Below are positions 45,171 through 56,213 of a stretch of DNA of 64,000 nucleotides, one piece after another (position 1 is the first letter of the stretch; each line of letters begins with the position of its first letter). The translations under genes were made by a program, and so were the position numbers. Under the pieces are notes generated by a model, which saw only the letters and a program-made list of their open reading frames with translations, was not told the origin of the DNA and searched no databases. The DNA comes from Macrolepiota albuminosa (Eukaryota; Basidiomycota; Agaricomycetes; Agaricales; Agaricaceae), in assembly GCA_027475525.1 (NCBI GenBank), contig JAMWFC010000086.1, positions 310,001 to 374,000 of the forward strand. The letters are read 5' to 3'.

Positions 45171-46206
45171 GATTGGAGGTGTTGGATACGACATTCTTAC
45201 ATTCCACGTTCTATGTAGTGATAGCAGTTGTATCACGATGGATTCTTATTGTGTTTGACGTCTCCTTGAATCTTCTTATACCTGGAAGGTCACAAGTATA
45301 CTTTGCAGTCATAGCAGTGTAAGGGTGAAAATCCTAAAAAAAAAGACAAAATTGGATGGTCAGTCACAAAAGAGACACTTGCCTGGCAAAGTTACGTTTC
45401 GGACAAGGAAGTTGGGTGGAACGAAGCACATCGCCGATTGCTGAGAGCCATTGCAAGAAGGTAAGGATACGTCGGACCTACACCTGATTTTCAAAAAATT
45501 TTAATGCGTGGCATATTAAGAGACAGAGACAGTGAGCGCTGTTCAATCTACCATGAACATAGCGCATGGGCCGTTTACGATACACGTAAGTGTTTATCAT
45601 TCGTGGTTCGATCAACTCGACCGGTGCAGAAAAAGGTCACTTTTGTTCCATCCGAGACTCTGGCTGTTGAAGTTCAAGTAGATTGGTGAATGCGTCAGGG
45701 CACGTGATATGTTGGGGCACATGGACTGAATCGGACTACGGACATACCTCAGTCGTTCACCACACCGACTGAGGTATGTCACCATAAGTGTATAATAGTA
45801 TCGAGTTATATTGACGACGTATAATAGTTTGTACTGAACAGGCAGATTATTAATATAGTCGTTACCACACCGACTGAGTCTGCACTGAACACTGGCGTAT
45901 TTGTCTACGCATGGATTACCCTGACCTCGAGGCCATAGCAGTGAGAAAAGAATTCTTGATCCAAAAGTTGAGGTATTCTGGACAATCAAGATGCAACTCT
46001 CAAGTTGAATGGCGGTATCAAAGCGTGGGAAGGGTCTCACTTGCGTTACAATGTTACAAGTTATCTACATCCGCTAAGTAAGTGATAGCTAAGGACGAAC
46101 CTGTAAGGAGACGCGGTTGTAACCCCAACGAAAGATCCCAAAGTATAGAAAGGAGTCTCAAAGAACTTCGAAAACAAACAAAAAAGCAGTGCTCCGTTCT
46201 GATAGC
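45171..46206. other. intergenic with a perfect 15-bp-arm hairpin
   Basis: The palindrome at 45741-45780 has arms GACATACCTCAGTCG and CGACTGAGGTATGTC around a 10-nt loop. A partial second copy (cgttaccacaccgactgag) lies near 45861. This looks like LTR or MITE debris of the same CTCAG-hairpin kind seen at 701, 10462, 17050 and 32143. No gene is visible. Confidence 0.5.
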
Positions 46207-46297
46207 GACGCCAGCAGGATTTGAACCTGCGCCCTCAAAGAGGAACAGATAATACTTTGATTCGAATCTGTCGCCGTAACCACTTGGCTATAGCGCC
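46207..46297 (-). tRNA. tRNA-Ser (anticodon CGA) with a 10-nt intron
   Basis: The 91-nt minus-strand sequence has the acceptor GGCGCTA/TGGCGTC, anticodon stem ACAGA/TCTGT and anticodon CGA. A 10-nt intron (TCAAAGTATT) sits one base 3' of the anticodon, the canonical nuclear tRNA intron position. The variable arm CCTC/GAGG and T arm GCAGG-TTCAAAT-CCTGC are present. tRNA-Ser(CGA) commonly has an intron in fungi. Confidence 0.93.
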
Positions 46298-47719
46298 TCT
46301 GTTGCATTGTCGGCCCCTATTCAATCCATCAACGTTCTTCGTTAGTTGGAGCAAATGTGAATTTCTGTCGCTTTTGCGAACGCTAATAGTATGCGCAAAA
46401 AGACAGTACCTTGTTGCTGCAGTCGTGCCTTGTAGACGCTGTCAGTCCATCTCCATTGGTCATGGTATTAATCATCTCTCGAGTCTCTATCTCGCACCAC
46501 TATTGGTCACCGTCACCATTTCCTACATGCGCTACGCCCAGCTGTATTTTAAAGTACAAAGACTGTGAGTTCTCCTTATCGACTTAGTCCAAGGGCAGAA
46601 TTGCAACTTGGAGGAAGATTCCATATGCATCATAAACTGTGGCGCTACAGATTCCAAGGAAATTCGCCTATACCCCTCCCAAAAAAGGAAGGGAAAAACA
46701 GAGATCCCGGAGGGACAATTGACTACCTCAGAAAAGACCTTGGAAATTTTGAAAAACAAAAAAAAAACGAAAACAGTGCATTGCCGACGCCCCTTTTATT
46801 GCGCTAAGCAACATCACATCCCTTAAAACTTGACATTCGTGTAGTAATAATATGTAAATGATCGTCAGTTTACCGGAAAAGAAGTGAGGGATTGCCATAT
46901 ACAGTAGGTCTCTTATAGGGGAACGTAGATGTGGCTGAAGTACTATATAGTCGTAATCGGGAACGATCGAGTATTACTGAGAAAGAGACGAAAAAGGGAA
47001 TTGAAACGAAATAGCCGCACGCCGCCGCCACAGCTGAGAGTCATTTCCCAACAATTCGTAACCTTCCCACTCTCCGCAGCAACTTCCTCAAGAACCAATA
47101 TCAACGAAATTCACTGAAACAAACAATTGAATCCAGTCCCGGCATATAAAAACCAGGATAAAAAAAAACCGATTGCACTACCACCCGTGGGTGCTTGTGG
47201 CAGAGATCTATATCGACTAGTATGTAAACTTGACCCCTCCGCCAGCATCGGCCACAAAGTCAAGTACGTATCGTCAATTTGTGTACCTGTACAATGAGAA
47301 AGGAAATTAGAACTTGTTGACACCCCTCTTCGTGTGAGACTCCACTATGCAAAATCGCAACGCGGTGCATCAAGAGCATTGAGAAGCGAAATGTATTTGT
47401 AGTTAACTCGTAGCTAGAATCACTCCAAGAACAGATGACTACTCGTACGGTAGACGGTCGCGACATGATACGACGGGACGACAGTCGATCACTCTGACCA
47501 CTCACCTCACTCACTGCTTACTGAACAACACCTTCCGACCGAAACACTCAAGCGCTCTGAATCTACATTCCACTCCAATCACGCTATCAGACAATACTAT
47601 CAATTCACATCGATCTGAAAATCTCTACGTAATGATACAACTTGATACATTCGACGCCTCCCAACCACTCATGACTAATTTCGCATTCATCAGCAAACCA
47701 ACCCTCAACATAAAGCCAC
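46298..47719. other. intergenic, no recognisable gene
   Basis: Frames between 46221 and 47514 are short, on both strands and motif-free. This is the 3' side of the GH15 gene. Confidence 0.4.
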
Positions 47720-50700
47720 CTAGGAATAAATCTGCTTCGTAGATCTCTCCATCGTCCTCGAAAGATTATACGCAGCCGAAATAAGCGTGACGTGCCTAAA
47801 CCATCATAAAACGAATCATCAACAAGGGCGAAAAAAAACCCTTTCATACTTCAAAGTACGTACGTAAACCCTTGTACCGCATTACCAAGTCTACGAATCC
47901 CATCAATATCAGCCATCTTCAGTTCAAAAAACCACAACGGAAAAAAGGGGGTAAGAGAACAAACATACGCTTCGCCCGCATCCGAAATCTCCTCAGTACA
48001 AAGCCCCACATGGTTAAGGTACATCAAGAAGTCCTAGACGCACTACCATCAGCACACGCCTCCCCTCACAAAGACAAAGAAAAACCTCACCTCAAACATC
48101 GACACGGCGCGCACGAGAAGCGACCTATCGTATTCTCCAGCCCTCGTCAACGCCTCGACGCACCTACATCCAAAATCAACACAAAGATTCAAAAATCGTC
48201 CAAATCCAAAAAAAAAAAAAAAAAAAAAACAAGAAACTGGGGGGAAATGGAAATGAAGAGGGTGAAAACTCACCAGAGCGTACAAAGACAAAACGTTCCT
48301 TCCTCCCCACCAACGCCATCTTCAGACTTGGTCACGTCGTACCGATAAACAAGGTTCTACATAGCCAAAAAGCAAGACGCATGCGCCTTTTCAATGCCAC
48401 AGCGAAAAAAAAAAGAGAAGGAGGGAACGTACATTAGAAGTCAACCCTCCCCTCTCACGCGACTTCAAAATCTGCTTCAACGAGCTTATAAACCTCGGAT
48501 CGGACTACAAATATATAATAAAAAAAACATCCCAAATCAGCTTTTCCTCACCCAACTAAACACGACACAAAACAGGACAAAAACGAAAAAACAAAACACA
48601 CACGCACCCCATGCATGAAAAACACAAGCGGCATAATCAACACCGCCGAATCCAGCACGTCCGTGTCTTCGTAGCTCTGCCCGAAAAACTTGCCTTCCTT
48701 GTTCCACGCCTTGGCCATGATCTCCTCGTAGAGCTCGTCCCGCGCGGAGAACCATCGCTCGCGGTTCGGGCAGGGGAGCGAGCGTTTGTCCGCCAGGCGC
48801 AGGCCTGTAGTGGGACCGCGTGAGTGGGAGTGGGAGGGTGGTGGTGGTGGTGGTGGTGAGCATGGAAAAAGGATGGGGAAGGATGGGAAAATAAAGGAAA
48901 GGAAAAGACGTACCTCGGTCAATTGCGACCCTTGATTATAAATTCGCGTAGCGTCATGCGTCAAACCTAATGGAAAGACAGGATAGGGGACATACCACAA
49001 CATAATCTGAAAAAAAAAACATCAGTCACATCCCGATAACTTTGCAGAAGAATGTATCGCTTGACCTTGGAATAAGTGAAATGTCTCTTCTTATTCCTGA
49101 CTTCCCTATCGTAAGATAAATCAATCAATGACTTTAAAAGACCTTGGAATAAGTGAAATGTCTCTTCTTATTCCTGACTTCCCTATCGTAAGATAAATCA
49201 ATCAATGACTTTAAAACGTGGTAGGGGAGGAATCACGTACCATATAGATCTACCAGCAGAAAAAAGCAAATCAATCACCACTCCCTATCAAGGATCTGAC
49301 TCACAAGTCCGGTTCCTTGTAGTTTGCAACAACATCTACAAGGCACGAAGTCGAGCCATTAGTCTAACGCAACCGCATCTGCTATAATTGGTTGACACGC
49401 TTACAGTCCACTCTACGTAACGACCACCAAAGACCCACATCAACCAGGTCCATCCTGGAGACAACCAAAGCACTCACAGTTCACGAACAAGAACCCTATG
49501 TACGCTCGAGCGTCAACCACGCAGGCATATATGAAGCAAAGTTCAGACGCGGACGCACCAATCGTCATAGCTCTGCACAACGTATATCAGAATGAGTCAG
49601 TTCTTTCAAAGAGACGAGGGATCTTACAAGAGGTTTTCCGAACTGACAGTAACCAGACTAATCAGCGATGCCGGAAGAGGTATGACAAGGTCTAATTGAC
49701 CTTTTGTCCGAGGTAGATACAATCCATCCTACATCCGTCCTCCATGAGCCAATAGCCACAATTGAGACCGGGGGATACGCACAATTCTCCATAGATATCC
49801 TACAATCATTCCATTATCAATACACAAAGCTATCGGTTATTGAATGTGGATTAAAGGACACACTAGTTGTACATGATCAGCAGCGCCGTTCCCGATGCGT
49901 ACGGGTTTAGATCCTTTATGTCCGTCGAGATGTGTAAGTTCTATTTCTTCTAAATCCTTTCCGCCTGCAAACGTGTGTCACGATGAGAGTGTGTCAGCGA
50001 GGGAGGGAGGGCACGCGCCGTGGATGGTATACATGATCTGGAGACTTCCATCTGGGTTCTTGTTGCGCAGGCGTTCAAAGATAAATTCCATGTATGCTGG
50101 ATAAGATGAATAGCTTGGAGACTTCCATCTGGGTTCTTGTTGCGCAGGCGTTCAAAGATAAATTCCATGTATGCTGGATAAGATGAATAGCTTAAACGAA
50201 TGGAAGTGGAGTGTGGTGGGCGCACCATTTGCTTCTTGCGTAAACCCGAGACGGATGAGTGCGTAAGGGTGAACGAGGAGTCTCGGATCCAGGAGGCGCT
50301 GTAGGGATGAGCTTTTGTTCACGGCTCATGAGTGTACGCACCGGTAATCCCTACGAAGGTGAGCATCACTGATAGCAGTGATGGGAGGGCATACCAGTTT
50401 CGCGTTCCGCCAATGAACTCGGGGAGGGAGAACGTCGGGCTGGCGACGACAGCACCTAGGAGGAGTGAAGGTCGCCACGAACCAAACTGAGCCGTGAACC
50501 GTACCAGTTGGCTCATAAATGAGCAGCTTGAGGGCAAGCGCACTGCGATGTACGGCTTCCTTCCACGAGCCAGTATACGTCGACTGACGGATCCACTCGT
50601 ACCAATACCGGTTCGTGATCTGCCAAACGTCTTACATGACGTCATCACGGAATCAAACCACGACGAACCGCGAGCAAACTCTGCAGAAGCTCCTTGGTCA

Positions 50701-51696
50701 GATACGGGTCGTTTACCGTGCGCGACTTGACACCGAGCGGACCAATCAACAACCGCTCCAGCTCGGCCTTCTGGGCGTTGTTTGCCCCGGTCCCCGAGGT
50801 GATCGGCGTCGTCTCGTGCTCGGGCGGCGTGCGCAGGACAAACGTCACGACCTGTCCCTCGCTAAGCTGCAGCGCAGAGTACGCAGCGAGGCCCTTGTGT
50901 CCCTTGGATGTCAGATCGAGCGTGCCGAGCTCGACGGACGGGACACACGCCGCGTCCAGCGTGCTCTCGGGGACATAACGCAGGTCCAGCACGAACCCGG
51001 AGCTGCTCGTGAACACGGCTTTCTTGTGGTGCTCCTGCAGTTGCGGCTCGGCTTCGGACGCGGAGAACAGAGGTGGGATGGAGGAGTCTGGGACGATGTC
51101 GGTGGAATGGGCGTCGCGCGCGTAGTTGAAGGCGGGCGCGCATTGCATCATGAGAGGCATGGTGCCACGGATGCATTCGACGCGGCGGATGAGCCACGGG
51201 AGAAGCGGCTTTGCGGGCGAACTGGACGAGCTTGGGCGCGGGAGAAAGTCCGTCACGCTTGCGACGCCTTCTTCGTTCATGAATTTCGTTTGGAGTACCT
51301 GCAGAAATTGTAAGGATTGCAGAAATTATAATTAATTAAACACGAACATTGGAACTCGGAAGATAATTCTGTTTCACCGTAAACGGCACAGTGGGAGTAA
51401 TCGAGAAATGTCCTCCCTTGTCCTTGTCTAGTATCCGAGCAAACACCGACGGAGAATCAAAATTCGGGATACAGTAACTCTCAACTGTAATCCATCCGTA
51501 AGTATTTCTTCCTCCTTTGGAAAACAGACACACTTACTGGATCCATCAAGCGAAACGAGCGCAGCCGTGCGCAAATTCCCAATCCTAGAAACATTCAAGC
51601 AAGACTTAAGACGTTACGAGAAAGAAGCCCAGCTCACAAGGCATGATCTGCAAGTGGGATATAGTCCCTGTCCTGTCCAGGTTGGTAATAATTCAT
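47720..51696 (-). CDS. GH15 family protein with DUF5911-type N-terminus (glucoamylase/trehalase-like)
   Basis: Hydrolyses alpha-glucosidic bonds in related families; substrate here unknown. More than 20 short exons give about 670 residues and no signal peptide. In order: [106 protein letters not shown], a 9-nt exon (50342-50350) completing [181 protein letters not shown]. Oddities: two exact 77-bp tandem duplications, a one-base deletion after SSFTL near 50270, and an apparent GC donor after MYTIH. Either a recent pseudogene or, more likely, assembly errors in an intact gene. Confidence 0.82.
49063..49216. repeat. exact 77-bp tandem duplication containing a GH15 exon
   Basis: The unit starting gaccttggaataagtgaa at 49063 recurs without mismatch at 49140. 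Neither flank continues the period. On the gene strand each copy contains a complete 40-nt exon ([13 protein letters not shown]) with its 3' splice site. Using both copies would shift the frame. Confidence 0.95.
50040..50193. repeat. exact 77-bp tandem duplication at a GH15 splice acceptor
   Basis: The unit starting ggagacttccatctggg at 50040 recurs without mismatch at 50117. On the gene strand each copy includes the acceptor ttcatcttatccag plus the coding piece [19 protein letters not shown]. Splicing to the downstream acceptor would remove the extra copy. Confidence 0.95.
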
Positions 51697-51908
51697 AACA
51701 GTCCGTCGTCGGGGATGAGTAGCAGCAAAGCGGTTGAATAGAGGTCGAAGTCGGAACACTTGAAGCGGTGACAGTGAGAAGCGCCCGACCTGAAACGCAT
51801 GTCTCATCACTGACACAGAATAGAAGGCTATCACGTGCCACGCGTTGAGCCTCCCGAACTTTGGAATGGATACGAGACATGATGTTCTCTGACTGGATTT
51901 GTATTCAA

Positions 51909-52000
51909 GGCGCTATAGCCAAGTGGTTACGGCGACAGATTCGAATTATAAGTACAATCTGTTCCTCTTTGAGGGCGCAGGTTCAAATCCTGCTGGCGTC
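51909..52000 (+). tRNA. tRNA-Ser (anticodon CGA) with an 11-nt intron
   Basis: 92 nt. The mature part is identical or nearly so to the gene at 46207. The intron is TTATAAGTACA, located one base 3' of anticodon CGA, and differs in sequence and length from the other copy. It lies about 210 bp upstream of the GH15 start, divergently transcribed. Confidence 0.93.
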
Positions 52001-52125
52001 GGTCCGAAATGATCCAAGGATCTATTCTTTTTTACGCCACGAGAAACTCTGTGAGGAAAGTTGTAATACCAAACACTAAAATCAAGCATATCATGACAAC
52101 GGACAACACTTTACATACCGGGCGT

Positions 52126-52190
52126 AGAGTACAAACCCTACTCTACCGCCTCTTAGCGTGCGGCTTGCCGGCGGAATAAACAGATTTCTT
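52126..52190 (+). repeat. dispersed repeat tail, copy 3 (short)
   Basis: Shares the tagagtaca...ctctaccgcctctta and gcttgccggcgg segments with copies 1 and 2, then diverges into a T/C-rich run. It lies between the tRNA-Ser gene and its decayed copy. Confidence 0.35.
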
Positions 52191-52286
52191 CTTCTTCTGC
52201 GGTGCATTTTTTTTTTCTTTCGAAGTCTCCTTACACGAGTAAGACCTTCCCCACGCTTTGCTACCAATACCGCCATCAACTTGAGA

Positions 52287-52343
52287 AGATTTGAATTACA
52301 AATAAAATCCGTTCCTCTTTCAGGTTCAAATCCTGCTGGCGTC
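52287..52343 (+). pseudogene. decayed tRNA-Ser(CGA) 3' part
   Basis: From agatttgaattacaa onward this aligns with the anticodon-to-3' end of the gene at 51909, including intron-like sequence, gttcctcttt and the intact gttcaaatcctgctggcgtc end. The gagggcg part of the variable arm is deleted and the 5' half is absent. It cannot fold as a tRNA. Confidence 0.8.
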
Positions 52344-54197
52344 GTGGAGAATTCTCCCGGCATTTTTGTGAGTCAAGATTATATATTAATACAACATAGG
52401 TCACAGGAGAAACAAAAGAGCCTGGCTATACCTTGGTTGTAACGTACTCAACTAATTAGAAAAAGCAGGTCTTGTCAGCTCCCGAATGATTTACCAAATG
52501 CACATATGTTTTGTTCAATGTACATGTACATACCTACATGTTTGACTGTAATGTATTGCGTATTGTCTGGTACCATTTTCATGTGTAGCAGCATCCTGTA
52601 TACCAATGCTACACTTCCTTATAGACAACCCACGTTTACCTACACAAACTCAGCGGGCCCAGCTAACGTCCCTCAATCACTCGCCGTGCTGTAAGGGCCA
52701 ATCCATACATAACATGAACAACACCTTCAAGCTAATTTTGCATCACCCATACTGCGGCATCTCCTATGGATGCCTACACTGACATCCAAAACCTCGATGA
52801 TGATACTTAACACCACAACAGCGTAAACCCTCCTCATGAGCCATGAACATCTTTACCGACATATCACCGCTCCGGCCTCCACCTCCTTGCCGTACACTGT
52901 CTCTGCATACAATGCTAGATAAGCTCCAAGCCGTGATGGCGAGGAAATGCAATGACGGAGATTATTGTATGGCTGGCTGTGTGGCTTTACATACAGGTCA
53001 CCTCAAAATATGCAGCTTATGGCGGGGTCATCGGGCTAGGAGCCTAGGTCCGGTGGACAGAAGGAAAGAGATTGACCCTTGGAAGGCCAACTTGTACAAG
53101 ACTGGTGCGAATGAGCGAGAACTTCCAGCCTGTATGAAAGCGTGAATAATAGTATTCACCACAATTTACAGTGATGGATACAAAGGATGATTGGTCATGG
53201 GTTGTACCCGCGATAATTGAGCGAGTTTCCCATCCATGAAGTCTTCTTTTTTGTGCGTGTGAGCGAGATGGTCCGAAGATTGGAAGAGGAGGCACCTCTC
53301 AACCGTGTACATAGATAGATTAACAAGTTGCCGATCGCCAAGAATGCAGCCGTGACCCGGGTCCCATGTATTTGGGGATCCTACTGGGTTTACAGGGAAA
53401 GAGGTGCCGTCTCCCGGAGAAGCTCTAGGTTTTGATAGACAGGTAGATGACGATGTGTTTCAAGGAGGACAGATTATAGGCTACATTAAAAAGACAGGAT
53501 CCTCCAAGTCCCAAGGTCATCGAGTCGATTAAGACATATAAGATACAGCGTTTTCCACCGTCACGTATTTCGAGTTCAGTAGAAGATGGACTAACAAGAC
53601 GTCTGTCAAAGAAGACGGAAGCAGTTGCCTCATTTGTGCATCCTTCAAAGTTTAGGCAACTCGCGGGCGGAAATGGAGAAAAGTGATGGTACAGATATAA
53701 GTATATGTAAAATCGTCAGATCGGAACATGAAAATTATTATCAAACGCACAACCGGACTCCTTTGATGATCTGCCGGTCTTCCTCTGACTTCTATCTCTT
53801 CGGATATTCTGTCCGTGTTATTTGGTTCGACAGGAATCGCATTTTTTGAAGCGTTAGGAGATTCAGACGTCTAACTTACCCCATAAATCAAGTTGGCTAA
53901 ATAAGCAGTGTGGGGAATCAAAAGCTAATCAATACTTTTGAGAGACAGACGTCCCAGGCTAGGGGGCTAATATGTGGGCCGGACACCACGGATGCACATT
54001 ACGTGCACTAAAATGTCAACGTGATCGAGGGGGTACGCCTCGCAAGACCCCTTAGTGGAGCTTCCTTCCAATCCGGTGACAGGCCTGGTGATCTGATTTC
54101 GCCTACAAGTAAATCTTCTTCCCCCCACAATGAACGGCCCGGTGAGACTCGTTAAATATGATTGTTGGAATGCGTTCACGATGGAAGATTAATCAGT
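52344..54197. other. intergenic, no recognisable gene
   Basis: Several frames under 110 codons are present on both strands without motifs, introns or similarity I recognise. The last part is the promoter region of the sugar transporter. Confidence 0.4.
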
Positions 54198-56021
54198 ATG
54201 CCCCAAGGACAGCTTCCAAAGTCGAAGTCTGCTTTCTTCAAAAAACATTCTCTTAAGGTTGGCAACCGGATTACCGATGCTGCGGGGCTGACTTTGCGGG
54301 AAACGTTATTCCCGCTATTTCTGGTCACGATCCTATATTTTCTTTGGGTAAGTTTGGCCAAGTAATTAGTGGGTTGATGTGTAGGTAACTTAACAATCGT
54401 GACCTTAGGGTTTCGCGTATGGTCTACTTGACACGTTGAACAAACATTTTCAGAACACACTTGGCATTACCCGAACGCGTTCATCTGGTCTACAAGCTGC
54501 TTACTTCGGAGCGTATCCGCTTGCATCTCTTGGATATGCTAATTGGGTTTTGCGGAATTACGGATATCGCGCGACTTTCATTCTGGGACTCACATTGTAT
54601 GGCATTGGAGCCCTGCTGATGTGGCCAGCTGGCCTAAAACGGAGTTTTGGAGGATTTTGTGGAGCCACGTTCATCATTGGTAGTGGTTTGGGAACTCTCG
54701 AAACTGCTGCAAACCCTTATATGGCTGGTGGGTGTCAAGTCCCTGTTTTTGTTCAAGCGCATCATTTCTGAGGGTCTCCCAGTGACTGGTCCGCCGCGCT
54801 ATGCCGAATTGCGAATCAATCTGGCACAGGCCGTGCAGGCAATTGGAACAGTCGTCGGACCAGTCTTGGGCTCCTATGTGTTTTTCAAGGAAACCGGAGA
54901 TAACGTTACTGCTCTCAAGAACGTTCAATGGGTTTACCTCGCCATAGCGATCTTCGTTTTCACGCTCTCTGTTGTGTTCTACTTTGCGGTAATTCCTGAA
55001 GTTACCGGTGCGTATTTTTCAGGGCGCACATGTCTCTGACAAGCTCCTTACATGTCTGCAATAGATGCGGATATGGCACAACAAGCTGAAGTGACACATG
55101 TCGGTCATCAGGAAAGCGACCGACCATTCCGGACTCAATATCGCGTTTTCCATGCTGCCTTCGCACAGTTCTGTTACACTGGAGCTCAAGGTTTGACATG
55201 GTCAAGTTGCGTGTAAATCATGTTCATCTTTTCATTTGGTTTTTACTACAGTCGCCATTGCTGGTTATTTCATTAACTATGTGACTGAAACACGAGGTCA
55301 AACATCATCGGCTCTCGGTGCCAAGTTCCTCGCCATTGCACAAGGTTGCTTTGCTATCGGGCGGTTTTCTGGCTCCTGTAGGTCTGGAAGCTGATGGGGG
55401 TAGAAGTGTGCTGACGATTTCTCGTTTTATCAGTGATAATGCGCTTCGTGAAACCGCGCTATGTCTTCCTGTTGTATCTTTCTGGAGTCATTGCTTTTTG
55501 CAGTGCCAGTATAACACAGCGAGGCAATATTGGTCTTGCGATGCTAAATATGACGCTGTTTTTCGAGAGTGTCTGCTTCCCGACTATTGTCGCGCTTGGT
55601 ATCCGTGGAATCGGGCGTCATACCAAGGTACCCCAGAACGCTCTCTTTCCTTACCTTCACCGTTGACATTGTAAAATAGAGGGGAGCCGGCTGGATCGTT
55701 GGTGGCGTCGTTGGCGGTGCCTGTGTAAGCTATTCTATTAACTTGCACTCTAAGATCACTCACAATGTGTAGGTGCCACCTATCTTGGCCCGCGTCGCTG
55801 ATGCACGCAATAGCACTGCTTTTGCAATGGTCATACCAGTTATCTTCTTTGTCCTCGCACACACCTATGCTCTATCCGTCAACTTCGTCCCAGTATACCG
55901 CGACGCAGTTGACAAAACTGGTGGCTCGAGTCTTAGAAATCTCGATAAAGAAAGTTCTGTAGGGAGGGAAAGTTCAGAAAATGACAGAGGAAGTTCTTTC
56001 AAGGATAAAGGGACGGTATAG
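54198..56021 (+). CDS. FucP-like MFS sugar:H+ symporter
   Basis: Membrane transporter related to the L-fucose/glucose-galactose permease group of the major facilitator superfamily. The ATG at 54198 opens MPQGQLPKSKSAFFKKHSLK. The first helix region LRETLFPLFLVTILYFLWGF is split by an intron. Then come LNKHFQNTLGITRTRSSGLQ, AYFGAYPLASLGYANWVL, SGLGTLETAANPYMA (the NPY motif typical of FucP-like proteins), RINLAQAVQAIGTVVGPVLG, FFKETGDNVTALKNVQWVYL, VAIAGYFINYVTETRGQTSS and IMRFVKPRYVFLLYLSGVI. The second half continues through ESVCFPTIVALGIRGIGRHT to a Ser/Lys/Glu-rich cytosolic tail ending SSFKDKGTV. About eight exons, around 500 residues. The central loop (DADMAQQAEVTHVGH) is short. The model needs no frameshift, but the intron after NPYMA is judged from homology. 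Confidence 0.85.
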
Positions 56022-56213
56022 GATATATAGAGTTGACTCACGACCTCTTTGCCGGAGGTATTGATAGGACATGATGCATGATGGGCTGTAGATTTCTTCT
56101 ACTCGGGTATTAGTAGGATTTGCGATATTCCGACAGCGTTTCGACTGAGGTCACTCTCGAGATCATGTCTCTCTGAATCATTAATCATTAATCTCAAGGC
56201 GTCGAGAAATTGA

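Noticed and set aside
48200..48232. A-run as a retrotransposed poly(A) tail
   Set aside because: It lies inside a GH15 intron next to a T-rich (gene strand) pyrimidine tract, and no inserted sequence or target duplication is visible.
50615..51313. Long plus-strand ORF (232 codons) over the GH15 gene
   Set aside because: It is antisense to confirmed GH15 exons, Arg-rich from reverse reading, and without domains.
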